NCBI GenBank assembly: GCA_015179025.1
Contig: WHUX01000162.1
Location: 59,465-123,464 of the forward strand
Length of the DNA: 64,000 nt
Source: Terfezia claveryi
Lineage: Eukaryota > Ascomycota > Pezizomycetes > Pezizales > Pezizaceae
Reading direction: 5' to 3'
Shown here in pieces: positions 22,979 to 33,176 of this stretch (the first letter of the stretch is position 1; each line of letters opens with the position of its first letter). The position numbers and the translations under genes were made by a program. The notes below the pieces were generated by a model. It was given only the letters and a program-made list of their open reading frames with translations. It did not search any database and was not told the DNA's origin.

Positions 22979-23623
22979 TTAGGGACGCATTGGGGTCGGC
23001 GGAGGCACGGGAGGGGTTGGAAATAGGACTGCGAGTGGCATATTTTCTTGGTTCTCTAATTCATTGCTAGTTATAGATAATCCGACTCTAAACGTTTCTT
23101 TGCTCACTTACCATGTGGTGATGGCGACGTGGGTGGTACTTCCATATCCTCCTCCATATCCTCAACATCGGTAGTTAATTCCGATACACTTTGGAGAGGA
23201 GCTATCCGCTTACGCCGGCTTCGTGTTCTATATAATGTCTTCGTTGGGTCTTCATTAATACTAAGAAAATATTAGCTAGGACTAAGACTCTCGCTCCAAT
23301 TATGGGAGGGCTCTCGCTCCAATTATGGGAGAGCTCTCGCTCCAATGGGAGGTCTCTCACTCCAATGGGAGGACTCTCACTCTAATGGGAGGGCTCTCAC
23401 TCCAAAGGGGTCTCCTAAGGGGGGCTCTCAACCAAAAGGGGCTTTCTCAACCAAAGGGGGGCTTTCTCAACCAAAGGGGGGCTTTCTCAACCAAAGGGGG
23501 GGCTTTCTCAACCAAAGGGGGTTTCTTTGCTAAGCTAAGTAGGACATACCTATTAGTACTATCTTTTGGAGATAGCTCTGGTGGTGGGAACATCAGTTTC
23601 TGGCGAGGTTGACGTGAAGGCAT
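22979..23623 (-). CDS. 99-residue protein, three exons, unknown function
   Basis: Exons are 23550-23623, 23112-23260 and 22979-23055 (74+149+77 = 300 nt, phases consistent). Intron 1 (289 nt, GTATGT...TTCTTAG) contains the minisatellite. Intron 2 (56 nt, GTAAGT...GAATTAG) is short. The protein starts MPSRQPRQKLMFPPPELSPK, has a basic patch (RTRSRRKRIAPLQ), an acidic patch (DVEDMEEDMEVPP) and a Pro-rich end (FPTPPVPPPTPMRP). It looks like an unstructured nuclear protein. It lies between the transposase and the cargo genes. The gene model rests on splice motifs and frame continuity only. Confidence 0.6.
23285..23530. repeat. Two adjacent 20-bp minisatellites inside an intron
   Basis: From 23289 about six units of ctctcactccaatgggagg (20-23 bp) are followed from about 23410 by about five units of ctttctcaaccaaagggggg (20 bp). 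On the minus strand they lie inside intron 1 of the 99-residue gene. The plus-strand open frames across them are repeat artefacts. Confidence 0.85.
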
Positions 23624-24059
23624 AATGATAGTAGTGGCAGAATAGCTAATAGTCAATAATAGCAATTAATGTATTGCGAATGTTGAGGAGAATAGGTTTA
23701 TATGTATTAAGAGATTTGGGGGGGGGGGCAAATCAAACCCGTGTCAGTGCTATGGTCTCAATAGTCTCATACCTAATTGGGAAGGAATTGATTGAGTGGC
23801 ATGTACCGCTAGGTATTACAAAGATCTACAAGACAACAGCATATTTAGCGCACTTAGATTCCAACTTAAGTGGTCGGATGACTTCTGCAACAGGGGCTTG
23901 ATACAGTGGCTCTAAATGAATTATTAATATTCGGTAGTAGTGCTATCACATACATATGCAATGTCCTAGGTCTTTCTGACTTAGGAAATTTACTAGAAGG
24001 GGTACAAGCTGCTTTCTAAACAGGCTTAGATTTGGGATTGCACTACCAAATAACTTGAG

Positions 24060-24306
24060 TCTAGCACCTTTGTAAACGACTTGCAAAAGCCCTCCAACCT
24101 CGTAAGTTGGAATCTGCGTGTATTGCATACTTTCTATTGTGCCGCGGTTATTTGTATTTCGCTGTTGTGCACTCTACTTCTGTTTACCATATGCTACGAA
24201 ATACGGTAGTGTCACAACATCCACGCACAACAGAAAGTATGTAGTACACTCAGATTCCAACTTACAAGGTTGGAGGGCTTTTGAAAGTCGTTACACAGGT
24301 GCTAGA
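24060..24306. mobile_element. Small inverted-repeat element (MITE-like)
   Basis: About 75-bp arms face each other: tctagcacctttgtaaacga at 24060 and the complement of ...tcgttacacaggtgctaga ending at 24306, each followed inward by caaaagccctccaac and agttggaatctg. The centre is about 95 bp. It codes for nothing and has no clear flanking duplication. It could be a MITE or a foldback promoter element of the transposon. Confidence 0.6.
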
Positions 24307-24309
24307 TAT

Positions 24310-24720
24310 TAACACAAAGGTCATAGTCTTATGCAGGTCATAGTCTTATGCAGGCCATAGATGGCTATGTGGATTGCCGACCGCTTGAAGCAAACATGTC
24401 CAATAATTAACATAAAGGTCATGGCCTTATGCAGGCCATACAGAACTGGAGTGACTGGCCATGTTGATTGCCGACCAAGCAAACATGGCCTACTCTTATG
24501 TCAACTTCGTAGAGTCCATAAATACCCCCATAGATCCGTGAATCAATTATTCTCATTAACTATTCACAATACTTCCCGCGATCACAACTTGAATACCTTC
24601 CCGCCATCACCACTTCCCATTTCGTTAACACCTAATTAACTAACAACATAAATAACGTAAGTACCTCTTAAAGCATAGTTTCTAACGGGGGTATCTAAAA
24701 TTCCAACGTAGTTCGTCTAA
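24310..24720 (+). promoter_or_regulatory. Promoter region of the 371-residue gene
   Basis: A direct repeat (aaggtcat...cttatgcaggccata, then gattgccgacc and aagcaaacatg) occurs twice at about 24315-24400 and 24415-24490. A TATA-like cataaata is at 24518-24525, followed by a C/A-rich leader up to the ATG at 24721. The paired repeats could be regulatory sites. Confidence 0.45.
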
Positions 24721-25984
24721 ATGCCATCCGTAGCGCAAGAAGTTAGCCAGGCAAAAGCACTATTGGGGTGGGGGGAGCATGACCCCCGGTACTCCCAATG
24801 GAGGAACGGGGTCAAGGGGTGGGCACGGACTAATGAGATAACGGGGAAAAGGCAGGCTGGTAATGCCCTCTGGCATCAATTCAAAACCTATGCCCAGCAG
24901 GAGACTGGGCTGCCTGCATCCGGAATTGCCCTAATCCAAAATGGGGCAGCGGCCATCAAAAGAGCAGCTGAGACTGCTCTCGATAAGATTTTGCAAGACG
25001 TGCTCAAAAAGGCCAGAGACACAGAGCGGGGGCACGCATTAGCCCAAGTAGCAAACCTGGCTGCTAATGCTCCAGATGTCCAGTTTGGGGGGCCGACGCA
25101 ACTGGTCGAAATGCAGAGGACAATGGTCAGGAGGGCTTCCGAAAGCCTGTAAGACTATTCCTCATCGATCCAGCCCGCGGCAATGAGGTACAGGATAATG
25201 TTAGTAGGGAGTATAAATGGGATGAAGCTCCGAGCAACTGTGTTGCTATTTTGAGATCGGCATCTCTTTTAGAGATTGTGGACAAGATCCGAGAAAGAAT
25301 CCCAGCGGGGAGGAAGGTGCGGGCTATCTATGGGGCACTAGAGAACCCAAGCCCAGGCAACGCAATCCCTCCTGCCACACGTCTGCAAACCGACGAAGAG
25401 GTGCAAGCCTTTTTAGAGCTAACCTCGTCAAAACCTGTTCGGGTACAAGTTATCCTTTATAGGGATCCAGCTTTGGTGCCTCCGGTTGCGGACAGTCCAC
25501 CGGCAGACGATGGTGCATACTTCGAGGCTGACTTCCTTGATCCAGCAGAGGAGTATATGGACCCTGCGGAGGATTCCGACTCTTTGAGTCGAAATCTTGC
25601 CGGCTTTGCAAAGCGTACATTCCCTCGCACGCAGGAGGGATTCGAAGCGCGGAAGCTAAAGATCAGGATGCGGATTAAGAGGCAAAAGAGAGCTTTGCGT
25701 GCAATGAAGAGGAAGGAGCAGGAAAAGTACCAGCTGAGGAGATCTACAATTCCGACTCTGAGGGGTGGAATATCCAGCAGGGACTGGATCCCCAACCGGA
25801 GAATGGCAGGGAAATGGTGCTAGCCAGGGGTCCGACCGCTGCCGGAATGACGGCTATGCGAGCTATGCTGGAAGTGGATCCTGCAGCTCCCCCGGCGGAT
25901 AGGAATACTCGCAGGGCGAGGCGACAGGCGGCACATGATGAAGGAGTAAGGGTAGCCAATGAGGCATGGAGGGCTTTGGGATAA
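24721..25984 (+). CDS. 371-residue cargo protein, three exons, unknown function
   Basis: Exons 24721-25047, 25131-25614 and 25680-25984 total 1116 nt with consistent phases. Introns are 83 nt (GTAGCA...GCTAATG...GGTCAG) and 65 nt (GTACAT...GCTAAAG...GATTAAG). The N-terminus ([20 protein letters not shown]) is followed by helices. The middle ([40 protein letters not shown]) could be a ubiquitin- or PB1-like fold, an inference from pattern. Then come acidic [12 protein letters not shown] repeats and an Ala/Arg-rich end ([17 protein letters not shown]). No stop interrupts the spliced frame, in contrast to every retrotransposon here. I do not recognise the family. Confidence 0.62.
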
Positions 25985-26029
25985 GGTTGGTATGTGGAGG
26001 CAGGCACAGAGGTCTGTGCCAGGGTCTGT

Positions 26030-26110
26030 TCATTGGGATTTTTTTTTTGGGTGGTCGTTGGGATTTTTTTGGGGGGTGGTTGTCGGGATTTTTTTGGGGG
26101 GTGGATTTAG
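26030..26110 (+). repeat. T-run/G-run short repeats after the cargo gene
   Basis: About three copies of ttgggattttttt(gggggg)tggt of roughly 30 bp lie in the 3' region of the preceding gene, followed by aataaa at about 26130, a possible polyadenylation signal. Confidence 0.55.
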
Positions 26111-26197
26111 TTAGCAATTTGAGTTTTTAATAAAGGCATTGAACGCTGTGCATTGGAATTTTACCCTTCAAACCTTCTGTGCGAGTCTTTCCTCTAC

Positions 26198-27678
26198 AAT
26201 GGTTCGAAAATCATCCTCTCAACAAGCCCCTCTGCCAGCAGGGCAGGCAAGCCGTAAACGCAAGGCCTCCCAAGCAATAGCTCCTGGTATTGGACCACGG
26301 CCAAGAATTGAAACTGGGGTTGCATACAGGAATGAAATCTTGTTCGATGAAGAGGAATGTGGATTGTAATATTTTGGCTACATTGTAAGCTAATTCCAAC
26401 GTAGGATAACGGAAATGAATCCTCGTCCGATTCCTCGTCCGATTCAGACGAGGAAACACTCGTTGACGCTGCTGTGCTCGCGCCAGGCGTTGGAAAAGGC
26501 ACGCGAGCATTTTCGGCGATTCCCAGTGTTTTGCAACCCTTTGCCAGCACCGCAAAAAGATTGTGACAAAATACACATTATACAGGAAACCACTGTTAAC
26601 ACCCGGGGAAATACTCCTGCTGATACAGCATGCTTGGTCCAAGGCCCAAACGGAGCCACGCTATGTGGAACGAGTAAAGGAGGTGGATACCTTTGTATAG
26701 TACCAAATCCGTTTTGCTGCGTCGGCTTGCTAATTGGAAACAGCTCAAAGCTGTACAATCCCGAACAAGATCACATCTTATATTTGAATGTCGAGCCAGC
26801 ATCACGAGGGTGTATGATATTGGCCGGTTACCAAAGGAAAGCATGAAGACCCAGGTTGAGTACTTGCTAGATGGGGATCGATTCATCTGTAGGCAAAGCA
26901 GTCGCAGCGTAAGTTGATGGAGTTGCAGATCCCAGTACGAGTAGCCTTATAGTCCAAGATCCAACGCTAATAGTCGGACAGGAACTCAAGGGTCGCTTCC
27001 GCGCCGAGGAGATCGTTGCGATTATATATCAGCGGTATTTCCAGGGCTCAAAAATGCAGGGGAATAGGGACCCAGATTTCCTAAATAAGATAAATGGTGT
27101 CTTCATATGCTTTGTGGCATCAGCCATGCGTCATAGTTTGAAGGCATGGAGGAAGGGCGAGATTGCTCCGGTGATGCAGGAGTTTAAATATGAGACTGCC
27201 TGGTGTAAGTTGTGCATGACCTATAATGAGGGGCGAAAGTACTCACTGCGTTGGAAAATGACTAACGTGAAACAGGCACATATGAGAGACTCAAGAATAC
27301 ATGGGAGATACATCCAAAAGTAATACAGGAGCTTATTGTGAATAACATCAAGGCTGACCTGGCACGTCGAATGCAGCTCAAGTAAGGATTTTGGAACGAG
27401 AACCCGTTGACGCACCACAGGTCGAAGATGAAGCCAAATATGAGGCAGAATTGAGAAAGGAGCTAGAGCACTCGTACGACAGATTGAATGTGCCAGCACA
27501 CAAACGCCGTCGTGAAGGGAGCCAATTAAGAGATTCTTCCGTAGAGTTGGCAGGGCCATTGGACCCGATTGTTGATGATGAACTGGAGGAGAGTGGAGAT
27601 ATAGACGAAGAGGGTGGAGATTTGGACAGCGGGAGCGGGGATTTGGACATTAATTTCGACGGAGCGGATATGGAGTAA
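26198..27678 (+). CDS. DUF6532-like multi-exon cargo gene
   Basis: The first exon from ATG 26198 is MVRKSSSQQAPLPAGQASRK. An acidic Ser/Asp segment follows near 26403-26450. Clear introns are 26695-26743 (GTATAG...TTGCTAATTGG...CAG) and 27205-27275 (GTAAGT...GACTAACG...CAG). Others are likely near 26360, 26909 and 27390, but their phases do not all match, so the exact model is open. Exons give LLLIQHAWSKAQTEPRYVER, LKAVQSRTRSHLIFECRA, VYDIGRL, FICR and VFICFVASAMRHSLKAWRKG, a layout like the fungal DUF6532 domain (helical, function unknown). The C-terminus is charged and acidic (ELEESGDIDEEGGDLDSG). Same strand as the 371-residue gene. Confidence 0.5.
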
Positions 27679-28660
27679 CTGAACACGTCGATAGGGACTG
27701 GAGAAGCGAATATAGTAGGGGGAGGAAGGGTTTTCCTAGATCAGTTCCCAGTTAGTTCTGTCTCCGTATGGTAATTGGTTTTGTTTTTCTTGTCGGTCGG
27801 TATTAGTTCTTTTTCTCTTGTCGCTTGCTTGTTTCTCTCTGTGTTTCACTCCACATGTTTTTCTCTACATGTTTCTCTCACTGTGCTTTTTATTACTGAG
27901 TAATTTGTGGCTGGGACGTGGATATAATCGGGTGAGAGGGGGGAGGACGCAGCGCGTTGGATTTCATTTGGTGGTAGTTTGTAGGTGTGGCCATGAGGTT
28001 CGGAATGTGTTTTTTAGTCATGGAAAATAGAAGTCAAACAAAGAAAACCTCGTGTTTGTGCCAAGAATGAGTGATCGATTTAGAACGAAGATAAATTAAA
28101 TCACAAGCATCAGAAGAGCAATTGTTAGGAAGGGGAACTTAGAAACGCGATATGTCGCATTAAAAACTTCAGAAGGAGAATTGTAGGAAGGGAAACTTAG
28201 GAACGTGATGTGTTGGATTGAAAACATCACAAAGACAATAGGGAGAAGTTCAAGCCAGGAAGACGCGGGATAGGAGGTGTAACTTTAAGGAGCGGATTGT
28301 GTGCATATCGAGTTGGGACGGTGAGATATGTGAGTGACAACAGGAAAAGGAGGAGAATAGGTTGGGCGAATGCAGGAGAATGCAAAGGGTGAACGCATGC
28401 TTGCAAAGTCAAGAGACAGAGGTAGGAGTAGAAGAGAAGTGAGGCTGAAGCGGAATGAGGGGAACGCAAAACGTTGGATTGGAAACTTAGCAAAGCGGAT
28501 AACGTGGGATGTTATAGGGAAAGAGGTATGCATAGATACCGTGGTAGAAACAGTGTAAAGGTAACATGGTGGTTCAGGGAGTTGGAAGCACCAGAGGTAC
28601 GCCAGGAAGGGAACATGGAACACTAGTGCGTCATAAGGCTTAGTTCTGCAATAGAGCGCC
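27679..28660 (+). other. Right subterminal region of the Plavaka-type transposon
   Basis: No gene is seen. Three or four degenerate direct repeats (gaaacttaggaacgtgatgt, ttggattgaaaaca, aagacaat) occupy 28090-28260, with a further match near 28470-28500. These resemble subterminal binding repeats of CACTA-type elements. A palindromic string of ggtgcacct copies at 28658-28684 closes the region. Confidence 0.5.
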
Positions 28661-28701
28661 AGGTGCACCTGGTGCACCTGGCGCAAATAAACTCGTTGCT
28701 G

Positions 28702-29138
28702 ATGAAACAACCAAGCGTCACAATCCCAAGGCTCAAATCTTGCTGCCTCCACCGCAGCCAATTCCTCCAGAAAAGAATTACCTCCATCAGAACCTTTCTT
28801 AGGCCCAGACATTTCTACCAAGACCTCTGCGCCCCCAACGTCTACCTCAACACACCAATCAGAAAAAGTGACACTTTTGCTGGAAGAACTAGAATTAGAT
28901 TCTAGCCCAGTAGATGAAGAAAAACCAGGACCATAAGAAACATCAGGATCCTGACATCTAGCCTCACCAGCCGTGTGAGCCACCGAGCCAACAGAACCAT
29001 CAGTCGAACAGAGATCAGAAGGATCATCAGCCACCACACCATCAGCACAGTAAGGTGCTAAAGAGGAAAAGTAACTCAACGATCGTAATGCATAACCAGC
29101 TGTATTTGGTTGCGGACAAATAACGAAATCAGACATCA
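28702..29138 (+). other. F leader, right part, with a long antisense open frame
   Basis: This is the sequence between the transposon end and F gag. On the minus strand, from 29151 into the transposon, about 150 codons are open (GYALRSLSYFSSLAPYCADG; SNSSSSSKSVTFSDWCVEVD). It has no recognised domain. It may be chance or an antisense frame as found in some retroelements. Confidence 0.4.
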
Positions 29139-31073
29139 ATGGCATCTGCACTTAGTAAGAAGACTAAGAGGTCGAGGCGGTTAACTATGTTACCTGAAGA
29201 AATTAAAAAGTTAGTGGATCAAACTCCCAGAAAAGCCAGATTTATAGTTCCTAGCACAGAAGGGGAAGTAAATCTGCCAATGGATATAGAAATAGGAGAA
29301 CCAAGTGGAGAAGGAAGTAAACTATATTTTAGTATGGAATTGCCTCTCGCACCAGAAGAATTTTGGGATAGACATCTCCCAACTGTTGAGGAAATTTTGA
29401 AATATGCTCGCTCAATGGTACATGCATAAGGGTATTATCCTGAAGATACTCGACTCCTACTAGAAGCCATAGTAAAACATTATCTATGGATGACACCATA
29501 CCCGTTCAAAGAAAAAGACTTAGAAATAAATGCCTTTTTAAGCAAAGAACTAAAGAAACCTGTTGTTCCTCTTTTAAGGAAACCGAATTGGGTATTAAAT
29601 AACTGGGAAGAAATTATGGCGTTTATGATGAGTGGCACTCATCTAGAAGAAACAGCACATACCGCGGAGGATTTTTTCAATCCTAGCAATAAGCTTCCAG
29701 GAGCGTTCCTGAGAACACCGAAGGATCAATCGAAAGGCAAAGGTCAAGCACCTGAGACACCAGAAAGGAGGACTGGGTCAGCCAAAGAACCAAGCAACAA
29801 AAACAAACCACCAGAAGATATACAACTACCGGAAGACGATAACGATCTGGAAACAAGACCAGATCCACAAAAGCAGAAATCTCAAGGAGGAGGACGAGAT
29901 CCCGATGACAGCGGAGATGATAGCTCGGACTCTGATAATGCATCGTCAGTTGCAAGTCAACCTTTAGTTAGAAAGCTCCAACGAGGAAAATCAGTTGAAC
30001 ATCAACAATAGGAAGCAACTACAGGAATAGTTATAGCAGGTAACCATAAAACAACAGATATTTTAAGAGGAATAAAGATTGATCTACCAGAAAAGGTGAA
30101 AGGAGAAGACAAGAAATAGCAAGACTCACAATATTTTGACTCTTGGGCCACAGCAATGCAACGTTGGTTGGTTCTAAAAAGGATAGATTTAGAAGGCGCT
30201 TTAGCTTTGGAAATTGTTAGATTCAGAATGGAAGGAAGCGCACTTACTACTTATAATCAATTCATCAGAGAAAAAGAGAAGGATGCGAAATTCTTCAGCT
30301 TCATGCTAGTGCTAAGAGATTTTCTGATACCCTCCACTAGCAAAGATATTTTATGGAAATGATGGGAGACTGCTACACCATACAAGGACGGATGTCACAT
30401 GGAGATTAAACAGTTTGCCAACTGGCTTACTGAAATGCAGATCAAATTAATCGACAAGAATGGTAAATAGTCAATATCGCAGGAAGTAAAAAGAAGAAAG
30501 TTTCTTAATCACCTACCACCATACATGTCGGCTACATTAATTCCTTTAATTAAAGAGGAATGGTCATATGATCAGCTCGTACATTAAGCGGAGTCACATG
30601 AAGCTTCAAAAAAGAATATTGCCCCACCATCCACACCAAATACATCCTGACGACAACACCCTCAGAATGAAAATTGAAGTCACGGTCTATGGAGAGACCA
30701 GAATCAACGACAAAAAACAGGATTTAATCCTAGCAGCAATCCCAGCACCAAACCCAATACAGAAAAATGGAAGGACTCAGATTGGGACACCATTACACAA
30801 AAATTGGATCAGAAGACGAAGATGCAATTAATTAGAGACAAGAAATGTCTATGGTGTTGGAACCCTGGACACTCCTATAAGGACTGTAGGAAACGAAAAA
30901 ATAAGCTACCCATGCGTACAGTCGCACAGGATTTAGCTATGCCGATAGCCACCAAGAACCGAACCGACAAGGATAAAATCAAGGAACGACCCTTGTCAAG
31001 ACAGGTACCTGATTTTAGCAAGGTATTCGTTAAGGCTAATGAACACCCCGCACTAGCTTTAATTGATCTCTAA
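29139..31073 (+). pseudogene. F gag
   Basis: The ATG at 29139 starts MASALSKKTKRSRRLTMLPE. Open pieces 29139-29429, 29490-30011, 30156-30362 and 30568-31073 are separated by TAG/TAA/TGA codons and small shifts. A Pro/Glu/Asp-rich linker lies at 29700-29960. The capsid-like segment is LVLKRIDLEGALALEIVRFR. A complete CCHC zinc knuckle (C-LW-C-WNPG-H-SYKD-C) is at 30846-30887. Gag would form the particle and bind RNA. Confidence 0.85.
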
Positions 31074-31390
31074 ACAAAGGGAGGAGACTTAATCAATTCT
31101 CAATTTGTACATCTGTACAAAATACCAACCAGAAGTATTGAGAAGAAATCATTAAGCACAGCAATTAAAGGCTCAAAAGGAATAATAGACAAAGCCTGTA
31201 CTATCAAACTAGACTGGATAGGTTATGTGGAAGAACGAACGTTCTATGTGGCGCATTTAACTGGATGGGACATAATTTTAGGAGAACCTGCTCTCAGCAA
31301 AGTAAAAGCGATAATTCCAGCCCATCAGGAACCAGTTACTATCCAACCAGAAAATATTCCTAGATTCCAGCTAAGTACATGGAAAGGGTC
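31040..31390 (+). pseudogene. F pol: protease
   Basis: ALIDL followed by a stop and TKGGDLINSQFVHLYKIPT is the protease N-lobe. The active-site region reads D-L-x-T-K-G-G rather than D-S/T-G-A. AHLTGWDIILGEPALSKVKA is the second strand. The stop at 31071-31073 is TAA in place of CAA. The atypical loop is probably a lineage feature rather than a mutation. Confidence 0.72.
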
Positions 31391-33176
31391 TAGAACCATA
31401 GCGAATAGTATAAGATCAGCATATACTCAGGTCAGCTGCGAATCAGTTACAGATTATAGTGAACCAGATAATTGGGAAATTATCAGTGATATAGAAGATA
31501 CCGATTCAGAAAGAGAACTCGTGACAGCTGTTTCTACTGTACAGAAGCAATTAAACCCTGTAACGGAGTTTCCCTTATTATTTCCCAAGACAATTCCACA
31601 AGAATTACCACCACTAAGAAAAATTAATTACTCTATCAAACCAAAACCCAGAGCTACTTGGATACCGAAATGGCGACCCTCAGGACATCGATTTGGACAA
31701 CAAATCCATGACAAATTAATTGAAGAAGAAGCGTCAGGTCATATATATAGAGTAGAAAATGACACAAATGCTGTAGTCATGTTCACTATTCCTAAACGGG
31801 ACAAACCGGAAGAAGCCAGACATGTCAATGACTGTCGAGACCGCAATTTAGCTGTCGAACCAGACCATACCCCATTACCAGATATAAATGAAGCTATTGA
31901 ACTAGTAGCGGAGAATCCCATTTAGTCTAAGCTTGACTTAGCCGATGGATTTTTTAATGTCAGAAACAACAAGGAATTGGAACAACACTCTACCTTTCTA
32001 TGTTACCTGGGATATTTTAGAAGTAGAGTCATGCAACAAGGGGATCGTAACGCACCAGCTACCATGGTTCGCGTTATGTATGAAATTTTTAAAGATATAG
32101 TCTATAAAGATTTAATCATCTATATTGATGATATTATTATTTTTTCCAAAACGTATGAGGAACATGTAAAATTATTGAAGAAAGTACTTCAATGTTTGCA
32201 GGATGAGAAATTTTATCTCAAAGAAAGCAAATGCCAGTTCTTTACTCCAAGATTGGAAATCTTAGGACACGTTTTGACATCAGATGGATTACATGTAGAT
32301 CCTAAAAAGAGGACTACTATATTAACATTTCCAACTCCTACTCGGAAAAAGAACCTTAGAGGATTCCTTGGAATTGTTAATTATCTTAGCAGATTTATTC
32401 CCGACTTGGCATCGTATGCAAGTACCCTGTCGGAACTACAAGGAGAAACAAAGAAATGGGAATGGACAGATACTCATAATGCAGCGTTTGAAAAACTGAA
32501 GGAACTCGTGAATTCCCCGCATGTTTTAAAACCCTGGAATAATGAGTCAACTGAACCCAAATATTTAGTCTGTGATGCTAGTGATGTAGGACTAGAATCG
32601 TGGATAGGTAAAGGACCGCTTACGCACATCAAACCATCATGCTTCCACTCAAGAAAATTTAATCCAGCACAACTCAAATATCCCACCTTCCAAAAGGAAT
32701 TATTGGCGATTATTGACTCATTGAAATTTTTTGAAGCACAATTGAGAGGTCACAAGTTCACTATCCTTACCGACTATAAACCGTTGGTAACTTTCCATAC
32801 TCAAACGCCAACAAGTCAAAAATTAAGGCGATGGCAAGATTACCTAATGGAATTTGATACAGACATTCAACATACCGCAGGAAAGGAAAATTTGATAGCA
32901 GATACTCTATCAAGAAAGCATAAATACCCCAATACTCCCACCACCGAGGACGATTATATTTCCAACAGCATCGATCCTCCTAACCATACCTACAACCGCA
33001 ATATCTCTACCAACGCTTTAAGAACTTTCCACTCACCAGAAACCTCCACTCAGAACGAAATGGTTTCTCGCGGAGCTATCAATTTCAAGCATGTCGACTG
33101 TGACTTCAACAAATGTCGTGGAAGAGCCGAAGAGCTTGGACATCATATCTTTTGTCCATACTTTGAAGGCGTCTAG
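31391..33176 (+). pseudogene. F pol: reverse transcriptase and RNase H
   Basis: The open stretches are 31227-31925 and 31977-33176 (399 codons). RT parts are ARHVNDCRDRN, then a TAG at 31923, LADGFFNVR with the first Asp, and IIYIDDIIIFSKTYEEHVKL with the intact catalytic box. LRGFLGIVNYLSRFIPDLAS is the connection. RNase H has VCDASDVGLESWI, FQKELLAIIDSLKFF and ILTDYKPLVTF, the catalytic Asp, Glu and Asp. GKENLIADTLSRKH ends the domain. Confidence 0.92.

Larger units (their letters stand above)
18853..28701. mobile_element. Plavaka-type (CACTA superfamily) DNA transposon with extra genes
   Basis: An imperfect inverted repeat marks the proposed ends: cagcaactagttttgttcc at 18853 against the complement of 28683-28701 (AAACTCGTTGCTG), both next to CACCTGGTGCA. 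Subterminal direct repeats lie inside each end (18880-19010 and 28090-28260). Inside are a Plavaka transposase (-), a zinc-finger fragment (+), a 99-residue gene (-) and two multi-exon genes (+). I could not read a convincing target duplication, so the end coordinates are tentative. The transposase and the sudden change in sequence character are solid. Confidence 0.65.

Noticed and set aside
23325..23612. Plus-strand frames with SLQWEVSHSNGR / FLNQRGAFSTKGG repeats
   Set aside because: Products of the 20-bp minisatellites. The minus strand gives a better spliced gene in which these repeats are intronic.
26415..26846. 143-codon frame overlapping the DUF6532-like gene
   Set aside because: It crosses the well-supported intron 26695-26743 and competes with exons that carry the domain-like segments. 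Probably a shadow frame, though its left part cannot be fully excluded.
18623..28632. CACTA/TAGTG termini at 18881 and 28627 as exact ends of the Plavaka-type transposon
   Set aside because: The pentamers exist but the sequences next to them do not form an inverted repeat or share a flank duplication. The imperfect inverted repeat at 18853/28701 fits better, though also without a duplication.
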